A stretch of 64,000 nucleotides of DNA from Bacillota bacterium (GCA_023444095.1 JAEZRP010000045.1:1-64000); one strand, 5' to 3'. Positions 1 through 8,908 are shown, counted from the first letter of the stretch. Numbers and translations: made by a program. The notes: a model not told the origin generated them from the sequence alone.

Positions 1-82
1 TCTTGACGTTGTAGGTCTCGATGAGATTCAAGAGCAGTTCCTTCTTCTCGTCCGGGATTGCGTACTTGCTTTTCCGTGGCAT
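1..82 (-). CDS. IS256-type transposase, N-terminus only (cut by window edge)
   Basis: The reverse strand opens with an ATG at 82 behind a strong AGGAGG ribosome binding site and encodes 27 residues starting MPRKSKYAIPDEKKELLL. This resembles the N-terminus of IS256-family (MULE-type) transposases of Clostridia, from memory of the family. The catalytic DDE part would lie to the left of the window. The AT-rich segment at about 123-155, just upstream of the gene, looks like the terminal inverted repeat, so the element probably ends near 155. It could be an intact or a broken copy; only the start is visible. Confidence 0.55.
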   Translation of the reverse strand, partial: MPRKSKYAIPDEKKELLLNLIETYNVK

Positions 83-119
83 GTAAATGCACCTCCTGTG
101 TGGTAGTTTTCCTCACAGT

Positions 120-155
120 TGGTGCCCCTTTACAGAAAACTTTGAACAGGCTCGT
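120..155. repeat. probable terminal inverted repeat of the IS256-type element
   Basis: Read on the minus strand, this stretch begins GAGCCTGTTCAAAG and continues into a T-rich tract, which is the usual style of IS256-family ends, and lies about 40-75 bases upstream of the transposase start. The opposite end is outside the window, so the repeat cannot be matched to its partner. Confidence 0.35.
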
Positions 156-447
156 AAAACGGGAGAGGACAGCATGCGCCTCTCTTCGCAGCTTTGTGGA
201 GATCTACTCCAATTTCGAATCATTTGTCTCACATCTTAGGGCTTTTCATGATTATCTTGGACTTTCGGCGCATCATTCACGCGGCTGGAATTCGGAATAT
301 GTGCCCTTTACCTACACCCCCTATAGGAACAGCCTGTGCGTTCACTGGCAGACTACCCTACGGTCTTTGTCCCTTCTCGAAATTGCCGATGGGGACCGGG
401 GGGGGTGATCTTCTATACTGTTTTCGTGTTGACAAGTACGGTACGTA
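156..447. other. intergenic, no gene recognised
   Basis: About 290 bases between the IS end and the SIR2 gene. Short open frames exist on the plus strand, but none has a convincing start, ribosome site or recognisable protein. The run of eight G at about 398-405 is the only notable composition feature. Confidence 0.4.
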
Positions 448-1917
448 TTAACGTGCTTCTACCATTTCATTCAATAGTTCTGGTATATCAGAATACGCAT
501 CTACCCAAATAACATTAATGCCAAGAGTTTTGAAATATTCGTCTGTAATTGATAGGTCTATTCTTTTAAACATTTCTAATGCATCATTGCTTTCGTTATC
601 TGCTTCTTGAGTTGTATATTGTTTCCGCCTTAGCATCGCAAAATGTCTAGGCTTATCTCCCTTTCTTGTTGCAATATCCAACATACGCCTCATATTAGGA
701 TCGTTGAATGAGCACCCAATAAATAAACAGGTATTTTCACGAAACGCATTGAGTTGAACGATGTTTGACCAGCAATACGCATCTCTATATACTCTGTGAT
801 AGTCCTCTTCGGAAAAAACAATATTAGTATCAAATACTGTATCTAATCGCTCGTAAGGCATGTATCCATGCACGTGATATATATTGAGATTTGCCAACGC
901 TGGAACGTCCTCGTCGCTCACGATACTTGCATGTCTAACGTTGTGTCTTGTTAGTGCTCTTTCTACAAGATCATCAAAATTGTACGTTATTATGCTTTTA
1001 ACCCCAATGTGTCTTCTTCTTGGCATACATATCCTTGCGATAGATTCTAGTAAGTCAGTTACAGATTCTGTGTCTTCGTACAAAACATCATGTAGAAGAT
1101 CGAAATACTGTGTTTCCGACAACGCTGACTTAATGTACCTCATCTGTGCCAGCTGTGATCCCTCCATATTACCGTAAGCCAACTCAATTAGCTTTTGCAC
1201 GTTGGAATCTGATAATTCTTCGTTTTTCTCGCGCAGAACAACATTTATCATTCTTACTAGTAATTGTTTAACGAGATCGTCCCATTTTGGTATGTTTGCG
1301 TCAATAGACACACCAGCCCCAAAAACAAGGACCAAGTTTTCATCATTATAGCTCTTAATAAGAACTCTCTTATGAACGTCATTACTTAATATGTATCTAT
1401 TATCAATACCGGTTTGTACTGCATCCTCAATAACTGCCTTATGGGCCATCGTCAGATACTTAGAATATTTCGACCAAATATCATTTGTTTTGTTATTGAA
1501 ATCATGTACATCCCAATAATCTATCGAGAGTGACTCGGATTTCAATCCAGCAATAAGGTTCTGAGTTTCATGATCTATCGTGTCTAAATATACAAAAAAG
1601 ACACGTGTGATGTTTCTAAATGGCATGTGATTGAATTTCCAAACCAATCCAGATATATATTTTTTTATGTCTATTTTCTGCGTTACGATTTCGAAGTATG
1701 CAGGTTCGGATATATCTCCAATTCCGTTTGGAAGTATCGCGTCGAACATAAAGTCGTGTTCATATATTTCGATATTCTTTTTTTCGCGCGCAATGTAGTC
1801 TCTAATAACGTACATCACGAATTTCTCTAATCCAACCTGATCCGCATTATGAAAAGCGCCCACAAAGTCATTTTTGGATAAGTAATCGAGTAGGTTCTCA
1901 TTATCTAAATACCCCAT
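448..1917 (-). CDS. SIR2-domain protein with N-terminal nuclease-like region (probable anti-phage defence)
   Basis: A 489-residue protein. The C-terminal two thirds carry SIR2-like NAD-binding landmarks: FGAGVS at 199-204, NFDD at 313-316, HVHG at 348-351 and GCSFNDP at 401-407. Bacterial SIR2 proteins of this kind often deplete NAD+ in abortive-infection defence; that role is known for the family and inferred here. Residues about 50-85 contain FDAILPNGI followed by FEIV, which recalls the core of restriction-endonuclease-like (PD-D/ExK) domains, although the expected E-x-K lysine reads valine, so nuclease activity is doubtful. The gene is visibly more AT-rich than its neighbours and sits next to an IS end, suggesting horizontal gain. 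It seems to stand alone. Confidence 0.75.
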   Translation of the reverse strand: MGYLDNENLLDYLSKNDFVGAFHNADQVGLEKFVMYVIRDYIAREKKNIEIYEHDFMFDAILPNGIGDISEPAYFEIVTQKIDIKKYISGLVWKFNHMPFRNITRVFFVYLDTIDHETQNLIAGLKSESLSIDYWDVHDFNNKTNDIWSKYSKYLTMAHKAVIEDAVQTGIDNRYILSNDVHKRVLIKSYNDENLVLVFGAGVSIDANIPKWDDLVKQLLVRMINVVLREKNEELSDSNVQKLIELAYGNMEGSQLAQMRYIKSALSETQYFDLLHDVLYEDTESVTDLLESIARICMPRRRHIGVKSIITYNFDDLVERALTRHNVRHASIVSDEDVPALANLNIYHVHGYMPYERLDTVFDTNIVFSEEDYHRVYRDAYCWSNIVQLNAFRENTCLFIGCSFNDPNMRRMLDIATRKGDKPRHFAMLRRKQYTTQEADNESNDALEMFKRIDLSITDEYFKTLGINVIWVDAYSDIPELLNEMVEAR

Positions 1918-1950
1918 GAAGCCTTCCTTCTTTCAGTTTTTATTTATATC

Positions 1951-1979
1951 ACTATAATGGAACATTTAGTACTCATCAA
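1951..1979 (-). promoter_or_regulatory. sigma-A type promoter of the SIR2 gene
   Basis: On the minus strand TTGATG (1974-1979) and TATAGT (1951-1956) are separated by exactly 17 bases and lie 34 bases upstream of the start codon. Confidence 0.6.
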
Positions 1980-2250
1980 ACTATAACCTTCGCATTGAAG
2001 GGCTATCATGCCTTATACCTCGACCGGGCTTTCGACGAATGCTACCCAATGCTCTCCACTCACGGTACACTGTGAGCGAATGGTAGAAACAATGATTAAG
2101 ACGCGCTGTGACGGTAACGCCTACCTGAGTCACAACGGCCTTGTGGACGTCTTGCAAGGAGCTCAGAACACACATTCGTTGTGGCGAAAGCGTTCATGGC
2201 AACACAGAACAAACACCCGCAGATTCGCACAGGCTTATTCCTCACCCTTT
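1980..2250. other. intergenic, no gene recognised
   Basis: Overlapping frames run through here on both strands, but none has a ribosome site or recognisable product. The long plus-strand frame from 2008 to 2574 is antisense to the conserved small gene that follows and is not supported. Confidence 0.4.
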
Positions 2251-2505
2251 TCAGTTATTTCGCTTGACTTCAACAAGCACCCAACCGAACATCTCCCGGA
2301 AATCCTGATAACACTGTGGACATATCCAGTGCTTATTATCTGGTGTTACATAGCCTTCATGGATGTAGCCCTCCGGCTCGAAGAACTTGTCCCAACAGAA
2401 CTCACAGTGCTCATGGTCGCTATCCGTCGTGCTCTTGTATTGCCTGAAGACCAATGTTACGCCCTTGAGATACTGCTCCTGACCCTGCAATCTCCAATCA
2501 TTCAT
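2251..2505 (-). CDS. conserved small zinc-ribbon-like protein, unknown function
   Basis: An 84-residue protein with two cysteine pairs, CEFC and CPQC, about 27 residues apart, which is typical of a structural zinc site. It begins MNDWRLQGQEQYL and is rich in aromatic residues. I recall very similar uncharacterised proteins in many Clostridia, often next to a gene like the 133-residue one upstream. The start codon overlaps, in ATGA fashion, the stop of a short frame ending LEEWLKVEDDE, so it may once have been translationally coupled to another gene that is now mostly lost. Confidence 0.65.
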   Translation of the reverse strand: MNDWRLQGQEQYLKGVTLVFRQYKSTTDSDHEHCEFCWDKFFEPEGYIHEGYVTPDNKHWICPQCYQDFREMFGWVLVEVKRNN

Positions 2506-2572
2506 CGTCTTCTACCTTCAGCCACTCCTCAAGCCCCATATCGGCAAGTACGACGCGATTCACCATCGCATT
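2506..2572 (-). pseudogene. C-terminal remnant of an unknown gene coupled to the zinc-ribbon gene
   Basis: In this frame the minus strand reads VNRVVLADMGLEEWLKVEDDE and then a stop that overlaps the next start by four bases. It has the look of a genuine protein C-terminus, but no credible start or body is present. I do not recognise the parent. Confidence 0.3.
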
Positions 2573-2613
2573 GAGGTTTTGCCCTTGCGCTCCGCATGGG
2601 CGCCTGTGCGCCC

Positions 2614-3015
2614 TCAATATATCAGATATTTCTCGGAGGCATAGTCCGGTTCACTTTCGTAGTAGGCGGCAACGGCACCGCTCGCAATGATTATCACAGT
2701 CCCCATATGTACACCCTCCGAAAGCACACCTAAGAGCGGCATGGAGTTTTCTTGACTTCTCGAAATAGCCACGATATGAGCGCCAGTGGGTGAGCACCCC
2801 AGAGCCAGCATATCTTTGTAAAGCTGTTCGATTGACCGCAGATTATACGGATGCATGCAGCCAGCAATCAGGTGCTCGTCCGCTCTGTGGGCGAATCGAC
2901 CGATGCATTTATCACGCTGATTCGAGGACAATTCATATAACAAGCGTTCCCGGCGGTTTTTCACTGCAAAACGATTGATGAACTGGGCCTCTATCTCCGG
3001 GACCAATTCGCCCAC
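2614..3015 (-). CDS. conserved hypothetical protein, 133 residues
   Basis: The product begins MGELVPEIEAQFINRF and contains RRERLLYELSSNQRDKCIGRFAHRA, a pattern I recall from a widespread uncharacterised Firmicutes family that normally starts near the QFINRF motif and ends with a tyrosine-rich tail, as here (EKYLIY). It is soluble, with no signal peptide. It lies upstream of the small zinc-ribbon gene on the same strand, and the pair is probably a conserved unit. No catalytic motif is visible and no function is assigned. Confidence 0.6.
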   Translation of the reverse strand: MGELVPEIEAQFINRFAVKNRRERLLYELSSNQRDKCIGRFAHRADEHLIAGCMHPYNLRSIEQLYKDMLALGCSPTGAHIVAISRSQENSMPLLGVLSEGVHMGTVIIIASGAVAAYYESEPDYASEKYLIY

Positions 3016-3553
3016 CTCCGATTACTGCTCCTTGTCTTCCATCTCCGGCTATTCCTGAAGGACCATGCGCGCCGGCACAGCCTTATACAATCCATTGATA
3101 GATGCTCCCACCTTGTCCTCCGCCTACTCACCACATGATTGTAACCATATATTTACCACTTGTCAATCTCCGAAACCAAGCTTGAAGAACAGTAAGCGCC
3201 CCTGAAGCCTCCTTTAATGCCATTAAGGAACCTGTGAACGAAGCCAAGCGCATGAGGTGCCCCTAGACACTGGCGCCCCCGGTCAAGAAAAACGCAGATT
3301 AATTCGGACCCGGGGGACCGGAGGGGGCTCTAGACAAGTCAGAACGCCCTCGCGCGCGTGAGAATCAATACGTCATATAGCGGAATGCCCGGCGCACTGG
3401 CGACCTGGTGATCTGGTCCAGGCAGAGGGGTACCCGAAAAAGTACAGCCTGTCGCTGGGGTAACGGTGCAAGGGGAGTGCGGCGCAGCAAAAATTCCTTT
3501 TTTACGCTAAAAGGTATTTCGGCGCAGTGGAGTGGTATTAGAACACGATCGCG
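3016..3553. other. degraded intergenic region with short coding remnants
   Basis: Several fragments read like protein ends on the minus strand: one ends SINGLYKAVPARMVLQE and then stops near 3060, another ends EMEDKEQ near 3027. Neither has a start. A GC-rich imperfect hairpin (CCCCCGGTC with GGACCCGGGGG) lies at about 3278-3318. Upstream of 3554 the frame that would precede the next pseudogene is closed by a stop. Confidence 0.35.
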
Positions 3554-4031
3554 ATGCTGTTGTTATTTGTATATATTGGAGCCACGGCTGCGATCGCCGC
3601 AGTACGGACGATTCGCATGCGGGTCGACAATTTCTTAGTTCAAGCAAACGAGGAGTATTCCTCGCTGAACCTTGCGCAAAGTCCGGATACGACCTCTTCC
3701 GTGCCGGATGAATGGAAGGGAGAGTGCTTTCCGTCGTATATTCCCGAGGATTTCGAGATGCAACCCTTCGACCCCTATTTTTACGCGAGTATATTATCGA
3801 AACACGTCGGGAGATCTTCTGGATTTTGCGGAGTATACGACGGATGCCTACGTAAATATCGATACTGAAGATGCGATCATTCAGAACATCAAGGTGAATG
3901 GTATGCCGGTAATTCTCTCGACGAAAGGGGACAGGGTCAAGGTTGTGTGGTCCGATTTCAATCATTATTTTGTGTTGACACTTGATGGCGACCCTGATAC
4001 GGCGATGCGTATTGTAATAGTATGGAAATAA
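3554..4031 (+). pseudogene. frameshifted DUF4367-like membrane-anchored protein
   Basis: The first part (frame of 3554) gives a membrane segment, MLLLFVYIGATAAIAAV, and an extracellular stretch ending near QPFDPYFYAS. The continuation is in the next frame: VYYRNTSGDLLDFAEYTT, then NIDTEDAIIQNIKVNG and VVWSDFNHYFVLTLDGD, which is the characteristic pattern of the DUF4367 domain. The shift lies at about 3778-3800, close to a run of five T. The cytoplasmic N-terminus expected for the family is also missing, with a stop 12 bases before the first ATG. A sequencing error could explain the shift but not the missing start. Confidence 0.6.
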
Positions 4032-4125
4032 TTAAATAAATCTCGGAATTTAGCCGAAATGAGTTGCATTTCCACCTCCTAAATTGTCTTAATTTACAGA
4101 AAGGCAAATACAGGAGGAGATTATT

Positions 4126-4547
4126 ATGAAAAGGTTACTCGCCGTACTGCTATTATCGTTCATGATAGCGTGCTTTGCGGTACCCATTGCCCTGATGTAG
4201 GATCTCCCGATCGAAAATACTCCATTTTATGATTACACGGATACGATCGCGACAATACTCTCAATCGACACAAACGGGAGGGCGACGTGCAGCGGCGTAG
4301 TCATCCCGAGTGACCCCTCCTGCTCGTGCTCCGTCCTCGTTCGCTTTCAACGTAAAGTGGTAGCATATGGACAACCATCGCCTCATGGTCAGGTTCCGGC
4401 GCGGGTTACGCGGGCGCATCTGCGGGCGGGACGAAGGCTTTTACGTCAGGATATACATATTGGGTTTATGTTTCAGGCGTTGTACGGGATTCCTCCGGCG
4501 ATGTCGTAGAAACGCCTACGAAGGAATCGGCATGGAAGACATATTAG
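4126..4547 (+). pseudogene. broken gene for a small secreted protein
   Basis: A good ribosome site (AGGAGG) precedes an ATG that starts a signal peptide, MKRLLAVLLLSFMIACF. An in-frame TAG follows at 4198-4200. Reading continues to about 4354, where one base appears to be missing. The next frame then gives SGSIWTTIASWSGSG, YTYWVYVSGVVRDSSGDVVE and a natural end, ESAWKTY, at 4547. The pattern resembles families of small secreted proteins of gut Clostridia with SGS-WTTV-TWSGSG and YTY-V-V-G motifs. Two independent lesions argue for a real pseudogene. Confidence 0.6.
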
Positions 4548-4598
4548 GGGACCGTAGTACCACATCCTTCTGGGTACGCGTTTCAAGAGGATTACGTT

Positions 4599-5495
4599 AT
4601 GAAAAGGTTTGTCATATTCATCTGTTTGGTCATTATGTCCATATCAGCTCAATCAGAGGAGATGCCCCAATGGAACGAATCCTATGAATACCTTTATGGT
4701 ATGAATGTCACTGACGCAAGCGGCGATATACTTCCGGAAGCTCCATTGAGCGCCGAATATCTGCGAGCAGGGATCATTGTGGAAATCATTAATGGTATGC
4801 CAAGTTCTGACACATGCATGCTTATGTTCTTACTCAATGGACACCTGCAACCATTTTATTTGGACGATCAAAAATACGCATACATCACATCTCCAATTGA
4901 GGGGAATGGACAAATATCATATTACGTGCGTTTTGATGAACTTTTCTTAACTGACTGCCAAATCAATTATCTGCAAATTGTTACAGTCGGCCTAGTGGAC
5001 GTTCTCCCAGATGACGAAAATGATCCGATTGACCATTATATGAACTCCGTAACAATTCCGTTTTTTTCGGATGAATTTGCCAACACATATGTTCCGGTAT
5101 CCACAGCCGAATACGCCTTGCCCACCGGGATCGTAAACAAGAGATGTGATGATTACTGTCAGTTGGATTTTTATACTGAAATCGGCGATGAACAGATTAC
5201 CTACCCTCCATTTGTACAATATCTGACGGCAGATGCGTGTTCTTTTCACATCATTGCCACCGGGAAATATAACATGATGCAAATGCTTGTTGTTTGTGAT
5301 GGCATTCCGCAGGTTAATGAAGATTTGTCGCTAGATTGTTTTTACCTTAAGTACAGTTATGGTTATGAATCTTGTTTCACACCTGAAAATTTGAGCATCG
5401 GTTCTCATCAGGTATTTGCGATCGCTTATCCGATATATAATATGTCTTGGTTTTCAGCCTCAACTCCAAAGATCAGCTTTAGCATTACCCAGTAA
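4599..5495 (+). CDS. secreted protein of unknown function
   Basis: A 298-residue protein with a clear N-terminal signal sequence (MKRFVIFICLVIMSISAQS) and no further membrane segment. The mature part is acidic, rich in tyrosine and beta-prone, with scattered cysteines. I recognise no family. It begins 51 bases after the preceding broken secreted-protein gene and shares its MKR-type leader, and a second intact secreted protein follows. Base composition is lower in GC than in the right half of the window. Confidence 0.6.
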   Translation: MKRFVIFICLVIMSISAQSEEMPQWNESYEYLYGMNVTDASGDILPEAPLSAEYLRAGIIVEIINGMPSSDTCMLMFLLNGHLQPFYLDDQKYAYITSPIEGNGQISYYVRFDELFLTDCQINYLQIVTVGLVDVLPDDENDPIDHYMNSVTIPFFSDEFANTYVPVSTAEYALPTGIVNKRCDDYCQLDFYTEIGDEQITYPPFVQYLTADACSFHIIATGKYNMMQMLVVCDGIPQVNEDLSLDCFYLKYSYGYESCFTPENLSIGSHQVFAIAYPIYNMSWFSASTPKISFSITQ

Positions 5496-5621
5496 CAGGC
5501 TTAGGCCTGCAAAGGAAACGACCTGAAAGGGGAGTGATAGTTATATACATATAAGGCGGCGCTCATACTGATTCTTGTTTTGCAACATACGACCGATTAA
5601 TCAGGGATAAGGAGAAGTATC

Positions 5622-6020
5622 ATGAAGAAAGTTTTCATTTTCGTTCTGGTCGCAATAATGACGATTTCCGTTTGCTCGGTTGCTTTTGCCACTGTTATTA
5701 AGTCCGGAACAACCAGTGGAGGCACCGCAGGCACGACAACATGTTCAGGCGAATTACACTACAACCTTGCTGGCGCAGGTCAGGATTACGTTTATGCCGT
5801 GACGGCAACTACCGGTGCAGTCGGTAACATCGGCGCGACTGCAAAAATCTATTACAATTCTACCAGCACTTCGGCGACAAAGGTACTTACCTCCTCGGAG
5901 GTTACGACTGGCAAAGCAACTGTGGGCACTGGTTATCGGGCTACAAGCGGTAAGACCAGCCATAACTTCTATTCAAGTGCATACGGATCTTGGTCTGCTA
6001 CGATTACCAAGGGCTTTTGA
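5622..6020 (+). CDS. small secreted protein, unknown function
   Basis: A 132-residue protein with a signal peptide ending VAFA and a Thr/Ser/Gly-rich, beta-rich mature part of about 108 residues. The overall look (short strands, YYNSTSTSATK, final SWSATITKGF) is that of small secreted beta-sandwich or bacteriocin-like proteins, but I cannot place it in a family. The ribosome site AAGGAGAAG sits at good distance from the ATG. A strong hairpin follows the stop. Confidence 0.6.
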   Translation: MKKVFIFVLVAIMTISVCSVAFATVIKSGTTSGGTAGTTTCSGELHYNLAGAGQDYVYAVTATTGAVGNIGATAKIYYNSTSTSATKVLTSSEVTTGKATVGTGYRATSGKTSHNFYSSAYGSWSATITKGF

Positions 6021-6062
6021 TTCATACAATTTGGAACGTCTGATGATTCAATAACATAAAAA

Positions 6063-6092
6063 GGCGCCATTATTGCTAAGCATAATGGCGCC
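6063..6092. terminator. perfect 11-bp hairpin between two secreted-protein genes
   Basis: GGCGCCATTAT (6063-6073) pairs perfectly with ATAATGGCGCC (6082-6092) across an 8-base loop. On the plus strand there is no T-run after it; on the minus strand five T follow. It may be a weak terminator for the upstream gene, a processing site, or an attenuator before the next gene. Confidence 0.45.
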
Positions 6093-6112
6093 CGGACTGA
6101 CAGGAGGGCGCA

Positions 6113-8341
6113 ATGATGAGGCATTTTCTGGTTCTATTGATCGCGCTTGCGATCCTATTTCAAGGCGTAGCGCTGGCGGAAAATATTCTTTTCACCACAA
6201 ACGATTATGAGGTGAGTTACGACTACAGCTGGAATTTCGCGATTGGTCAGTACGACGGCAATCTTTATGTGTTTTATCAACTGAATGACCACGGCGTCAC
6301 AACAAAGGGTTATAGCGTTGCGGAGGATCTGACCCAACCTCTTGCGCCTCTAGAATATACAATGGATACTGATTTCATATACAATTACTTTCCGTCGGGC
6401 AATCAAATTGGCGCGTTCTATTTTGGAGAAGATGGATATCTTCATATAAGTGATGTAATGTTTCAAAACGATCAGGCTATCGGATTTGAAGAACTGGCTG
6501 CTTATGATTATATGGGTGCGGATTACGCATATCTATATCCCTTCATGCCCGTGATCTGCGGCGACTATTTTGTCTGTGCCTCGATGTCTGAGACAGGCGC
6601 TTATTCGCTTTATGCGCTGAACATGCCCGAATTGACAATGCGCGAAACCGATACGGACGACGAGAATGCCCTGATCAATGTCGTCGGCATTTGCCCGTAT
6701 GACGATGAATCCGTGATCGTCGCCTCGCAGGATGTCGATTTGGGTCCTGCGGTATCGTTTTATCTCTATACGCCGGAGGATGGGGCGCTTGCACAGGCGA
6801 CTGTCATCAGCATGGATCAGGTTGACATGACATTCAGCACACCGGCGTATGATTCCGATACGGATACAATCTACTATATCATCGATGATACGCTCTACGC
6901 GATGACGGGCTTTGACCAAAACACCATAACTGCGCTGCCCGATTATCAGGGCGAATGCTTCTCTATGCAAAACGGGCAGGCCTTTGTTTCGGACGATGGC
7001 TATTATGTGGTCAGCGACGGCACAACCCTATGCGCGGCGAGCCTTAATCCGGATGCCGTCGTGAAACCCGTACAGAGTGAGCTGACCATATACAGCCGTG
7101 GCGAGGAGGAGGTTGTTTACAACACCATCAATGCCTATGGGCGCAACAATGGCGGTGTCACGGTTCAGGATATCACCGAACGTCCGGAGGGAAGCAGCAT
7201 CTCCGCGGATATCATTGCCCAGTCCGGTGCGATCGACCTGTACATCGTTAAGACGAATAAGGCAGAATATGCGGCGCTGGTGAGCCGGGGCTATCTGCTC
7301 CCCATTGAGAGCGACAAGATTCAAAGCTTTGTGGATAGAATGTATCCGAAAATGCGCGACGAAATCACCCGGGATGGGCAGGCGCTGGCATTGCCAGTGA
7401 ATTTTGAAACAGGCTGTGTATCGTATAATCCGGCTGTATTTGCCGCGTTGGGGCTTAGGGAGGACGACGTGCCGGAGACCTGGATGGAGTTCTTGGCTTT
7501 GCTTGCGCGCATGCCAGAACTGGTTGCCGATACGGATTATGCGGTGTTTGGCGCGTGGAACATTGATTATTATATGCGGAGCCAGTTGGCAAACGCAATC
7601 ATTGCCGATTTTTGCCAGCGATTTGTGGCCGGCGAGGAGCTGGACACGGCACAGTTGAGCGCGTTGATGACAGAGCTTGACAAAATCGATTTTACCAGCA
7701 TGGGCCTTTCCACCGACCCCGACGATCGGCAGGATGGGGATGACGAAAAGATGGTATTTCATCAATCACTCGAGGTCAGCCTTCGTCGTGACGACGGATT
7801 TTTCCTGCCAATGCCCCTGGCATTACAGGAGGGAATGCAGGGCGTGATCGATGGCGAGATGACCGTTGTGATTTTGAACCCGTATTCCACGAATCAGGAA
7901 GCCGCAATCGCGTTTCTTGAAACCATGCTTGATAATGTGCCCGCTACGGTACAGGCGAGCGTTTGCGCAGACTGGGAGGGTGGCGTTAAGATGGACGGCG
8001 CTGACGACTCTCTCCAACGTGCCGAGGATAATATTGCCATGATTCAGGCGGAACTGGAAGCCGCCACGGACGAGGACGAGATCGCGCAGTATCAGGCTTT
8101 GCTGGACGAAGCCCTTGCCTCGAAGGATTGGGTCATGGCGAGATTCTACTGGGAAGTGTCCCCGGAGCTTTTGGAAAAATATCAGGAGTTGGTCGGAAGC
8201 ATCCGCGTCCAAAAGTATATCGGCTTGGACTTTTGGGATGAGATTGTGCCAGTCATCGACAAGTACCTTGACGGCAGCTCCACGCTGGACGCGATGATCG
8301 ACGCAATCGTCACCAAGCTGAATATTGCCATGCAGGAGTAG
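6113..8341 (+). CDS. secreted two-domain protein with C-terminal family-1 solute-binding-like domain
   Basis: A 742-residue protein with a signal peptide cut after GVALA; it is not a lipoprotein, since no lipobox cysteine is present. Residues about 25-330 look like repeated beta-strand blades (recurring aromatic/Asp segments such as YLYPFMPVICGDYFVC), suggesting a propeller-like sensor. From about 335 the protein resembles extracellular solute-binding proteins of sugar ABC importers: LTIYSRG, DLYIVKTNKAEYAAL, LPVNFETGCVSYNPAVFAALGL and ETWMEFLALL. No permease or ATPase is nearby, so a transport role is unsupported. The fusion is unusual. RBS GGAGGG lies just upstream of the start. Confidence 0.6.
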   Translation: MMRHFLVLLIALAILFQGVALAENILFTTNDYEVSYDYSWNFAIGQYDGNLYVFYQLNDHGVTTKGYSVAEDLTQPLAPLEYTMDTDFIYNYFPSGNQIGAFYFGEDGYLHISDVMFQNDQAIGFEELAAYDYMGADYAYLYPFMPVICGDYFVCASMSETGAYSLYALNMPELTMRETDTDDENALINVVGICPYDDESVIVASQDVDLGPAVSFYLYTPEDGALAQATVISMDQVDMTFSTPAYDSDTDTIYYIIDDTLYAMTGFDQNTITALPDYQGECFSMQNGQAFVSDDGYYVVSDGTTLCAASLNPDAVVKPVQSELTIYSRGEEEVVYNTINAYGRNNGGVTVQDITERPEGSSISADIIAQSGAIDLYIVKTNKAEYAALVSRGYLLPIESDKIQSFVDRMYPKMRDEITRDGQALALPVNFETGCVSYNPAVFAALGLREDDVPETWMEFLALLARMPELVADTDYAVFGAWNIDYYMRSQLANAIIADFCQRFVAGEELDTAQLSALMTELDKIDFTSMGLSTDPDDRQDGDDEKMVFHQSLEVSLRRDDGFFLPMPLALQEGMQGVIDGEMTVVILNPYSTNQEAAIAFLETMLDNVPATVQASVCADWEGGVKMDGADDSLQRAEDNIAMIQAELEAATDEDEIAQYQALLDEALASKDWVMARFYWEVSPELLEKYQELVGSIRVQKYIGLDFWDEIVPVIDKYLDGSSTLDAMIDAIVTKLNIAMQE

Positions 8342-8879
8342 CCGAACTAATGGACGGTAATGAAAATCGCCCCAGTAAATGAAAACCCAAGACCGTCCCA
8401 AATTCTGCGTCAATCTCCAATCTGTGATGGAATAAATAAGTTGAGGTTTAAGCATGGAAAACGCAAGATCATACCGGAACAGGTGGCCTTTCGGAAGCGA
8501 CTTGGCGAGCTCATGACAGGAGTGGGGGGTCCTGTCCGTTCACGGCTTGAGATCTTCTTCACCGACCAGCTGCCCGACTGAGCCTTACGGAAAACAGACT
8601 GCCGCTCAACACGCCAGCCCAAGGAGACGGGAGAAACACTGCTGTCATACCCTGTCAAGGATAAACGGCTTCGCCGCGCCTGCGCCGTCCTTGACAGGCC
8701 ATGCCATCGGTGCTACTCCTCTTTTCCTTTGGCTGACGTGCTCCCCGGCAGTCTATTGATGTGCCATCGTCTTCTTTCAGCGTTTTTCTCGTCTGCGTTA
8801 TTTGAACCTTGACTTTTGGTTTGCAGGCTAGGGTTCGGGATCATTTACCACACAGCTATTCAATATATGAAATTTCCGG
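8342..8879. other. gene-free stretch with mobile-element-like debris
   Basis: No intact gene. Around 8475-8560 a frame reads PEQVAFRKRLGELMTGVGG, matched by a similar remnant near 15670 (PEQRALETKPGEMMAGAG), so both may descend from one repeated element. The segment 8590-8740 resembles non-coding parts of conjugative elements in gut Firmicutes, from memory. Confidence 0.35.
8651..8698. repeat. inverted repeat, 11-bp arms
   Basis: CCTGTCAAGGA at 8651-8661 is exactly complementary to TCCTTGACAGG at 8688-8698, enclosing a GC-rich 26-base interior that can itself pair in part (CGGC with GCCG). There is no T-run, so a terminator is unlikely. The sequence type is familiar from mobile-element debris in Clostridia. 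Confidence 0.5.
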
Positions 8880-8908
8880 TTGTATTATTTTGATTAACAG
8901 AGTATACT
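8880..8908 (+). promoter_or_regulatory. sigma-A type promoter for the 9112-13075 cassette
   Basis: TTGTAT (8880-8885) and TATACT (8903-8908) are separated by 17 bases. Transcription would start near 8915, leaving an unusually long leader of about 195 bases before the first gene. No known riboswitch was recognised in the leader. Confidence 0.6.

Noticed and set aside
2008..2574. Long plus-strand frame of 188 codons
   Set aside because: Antisense to the conserved zinc-ribbon gene, no ribosome site, no recognisable product.
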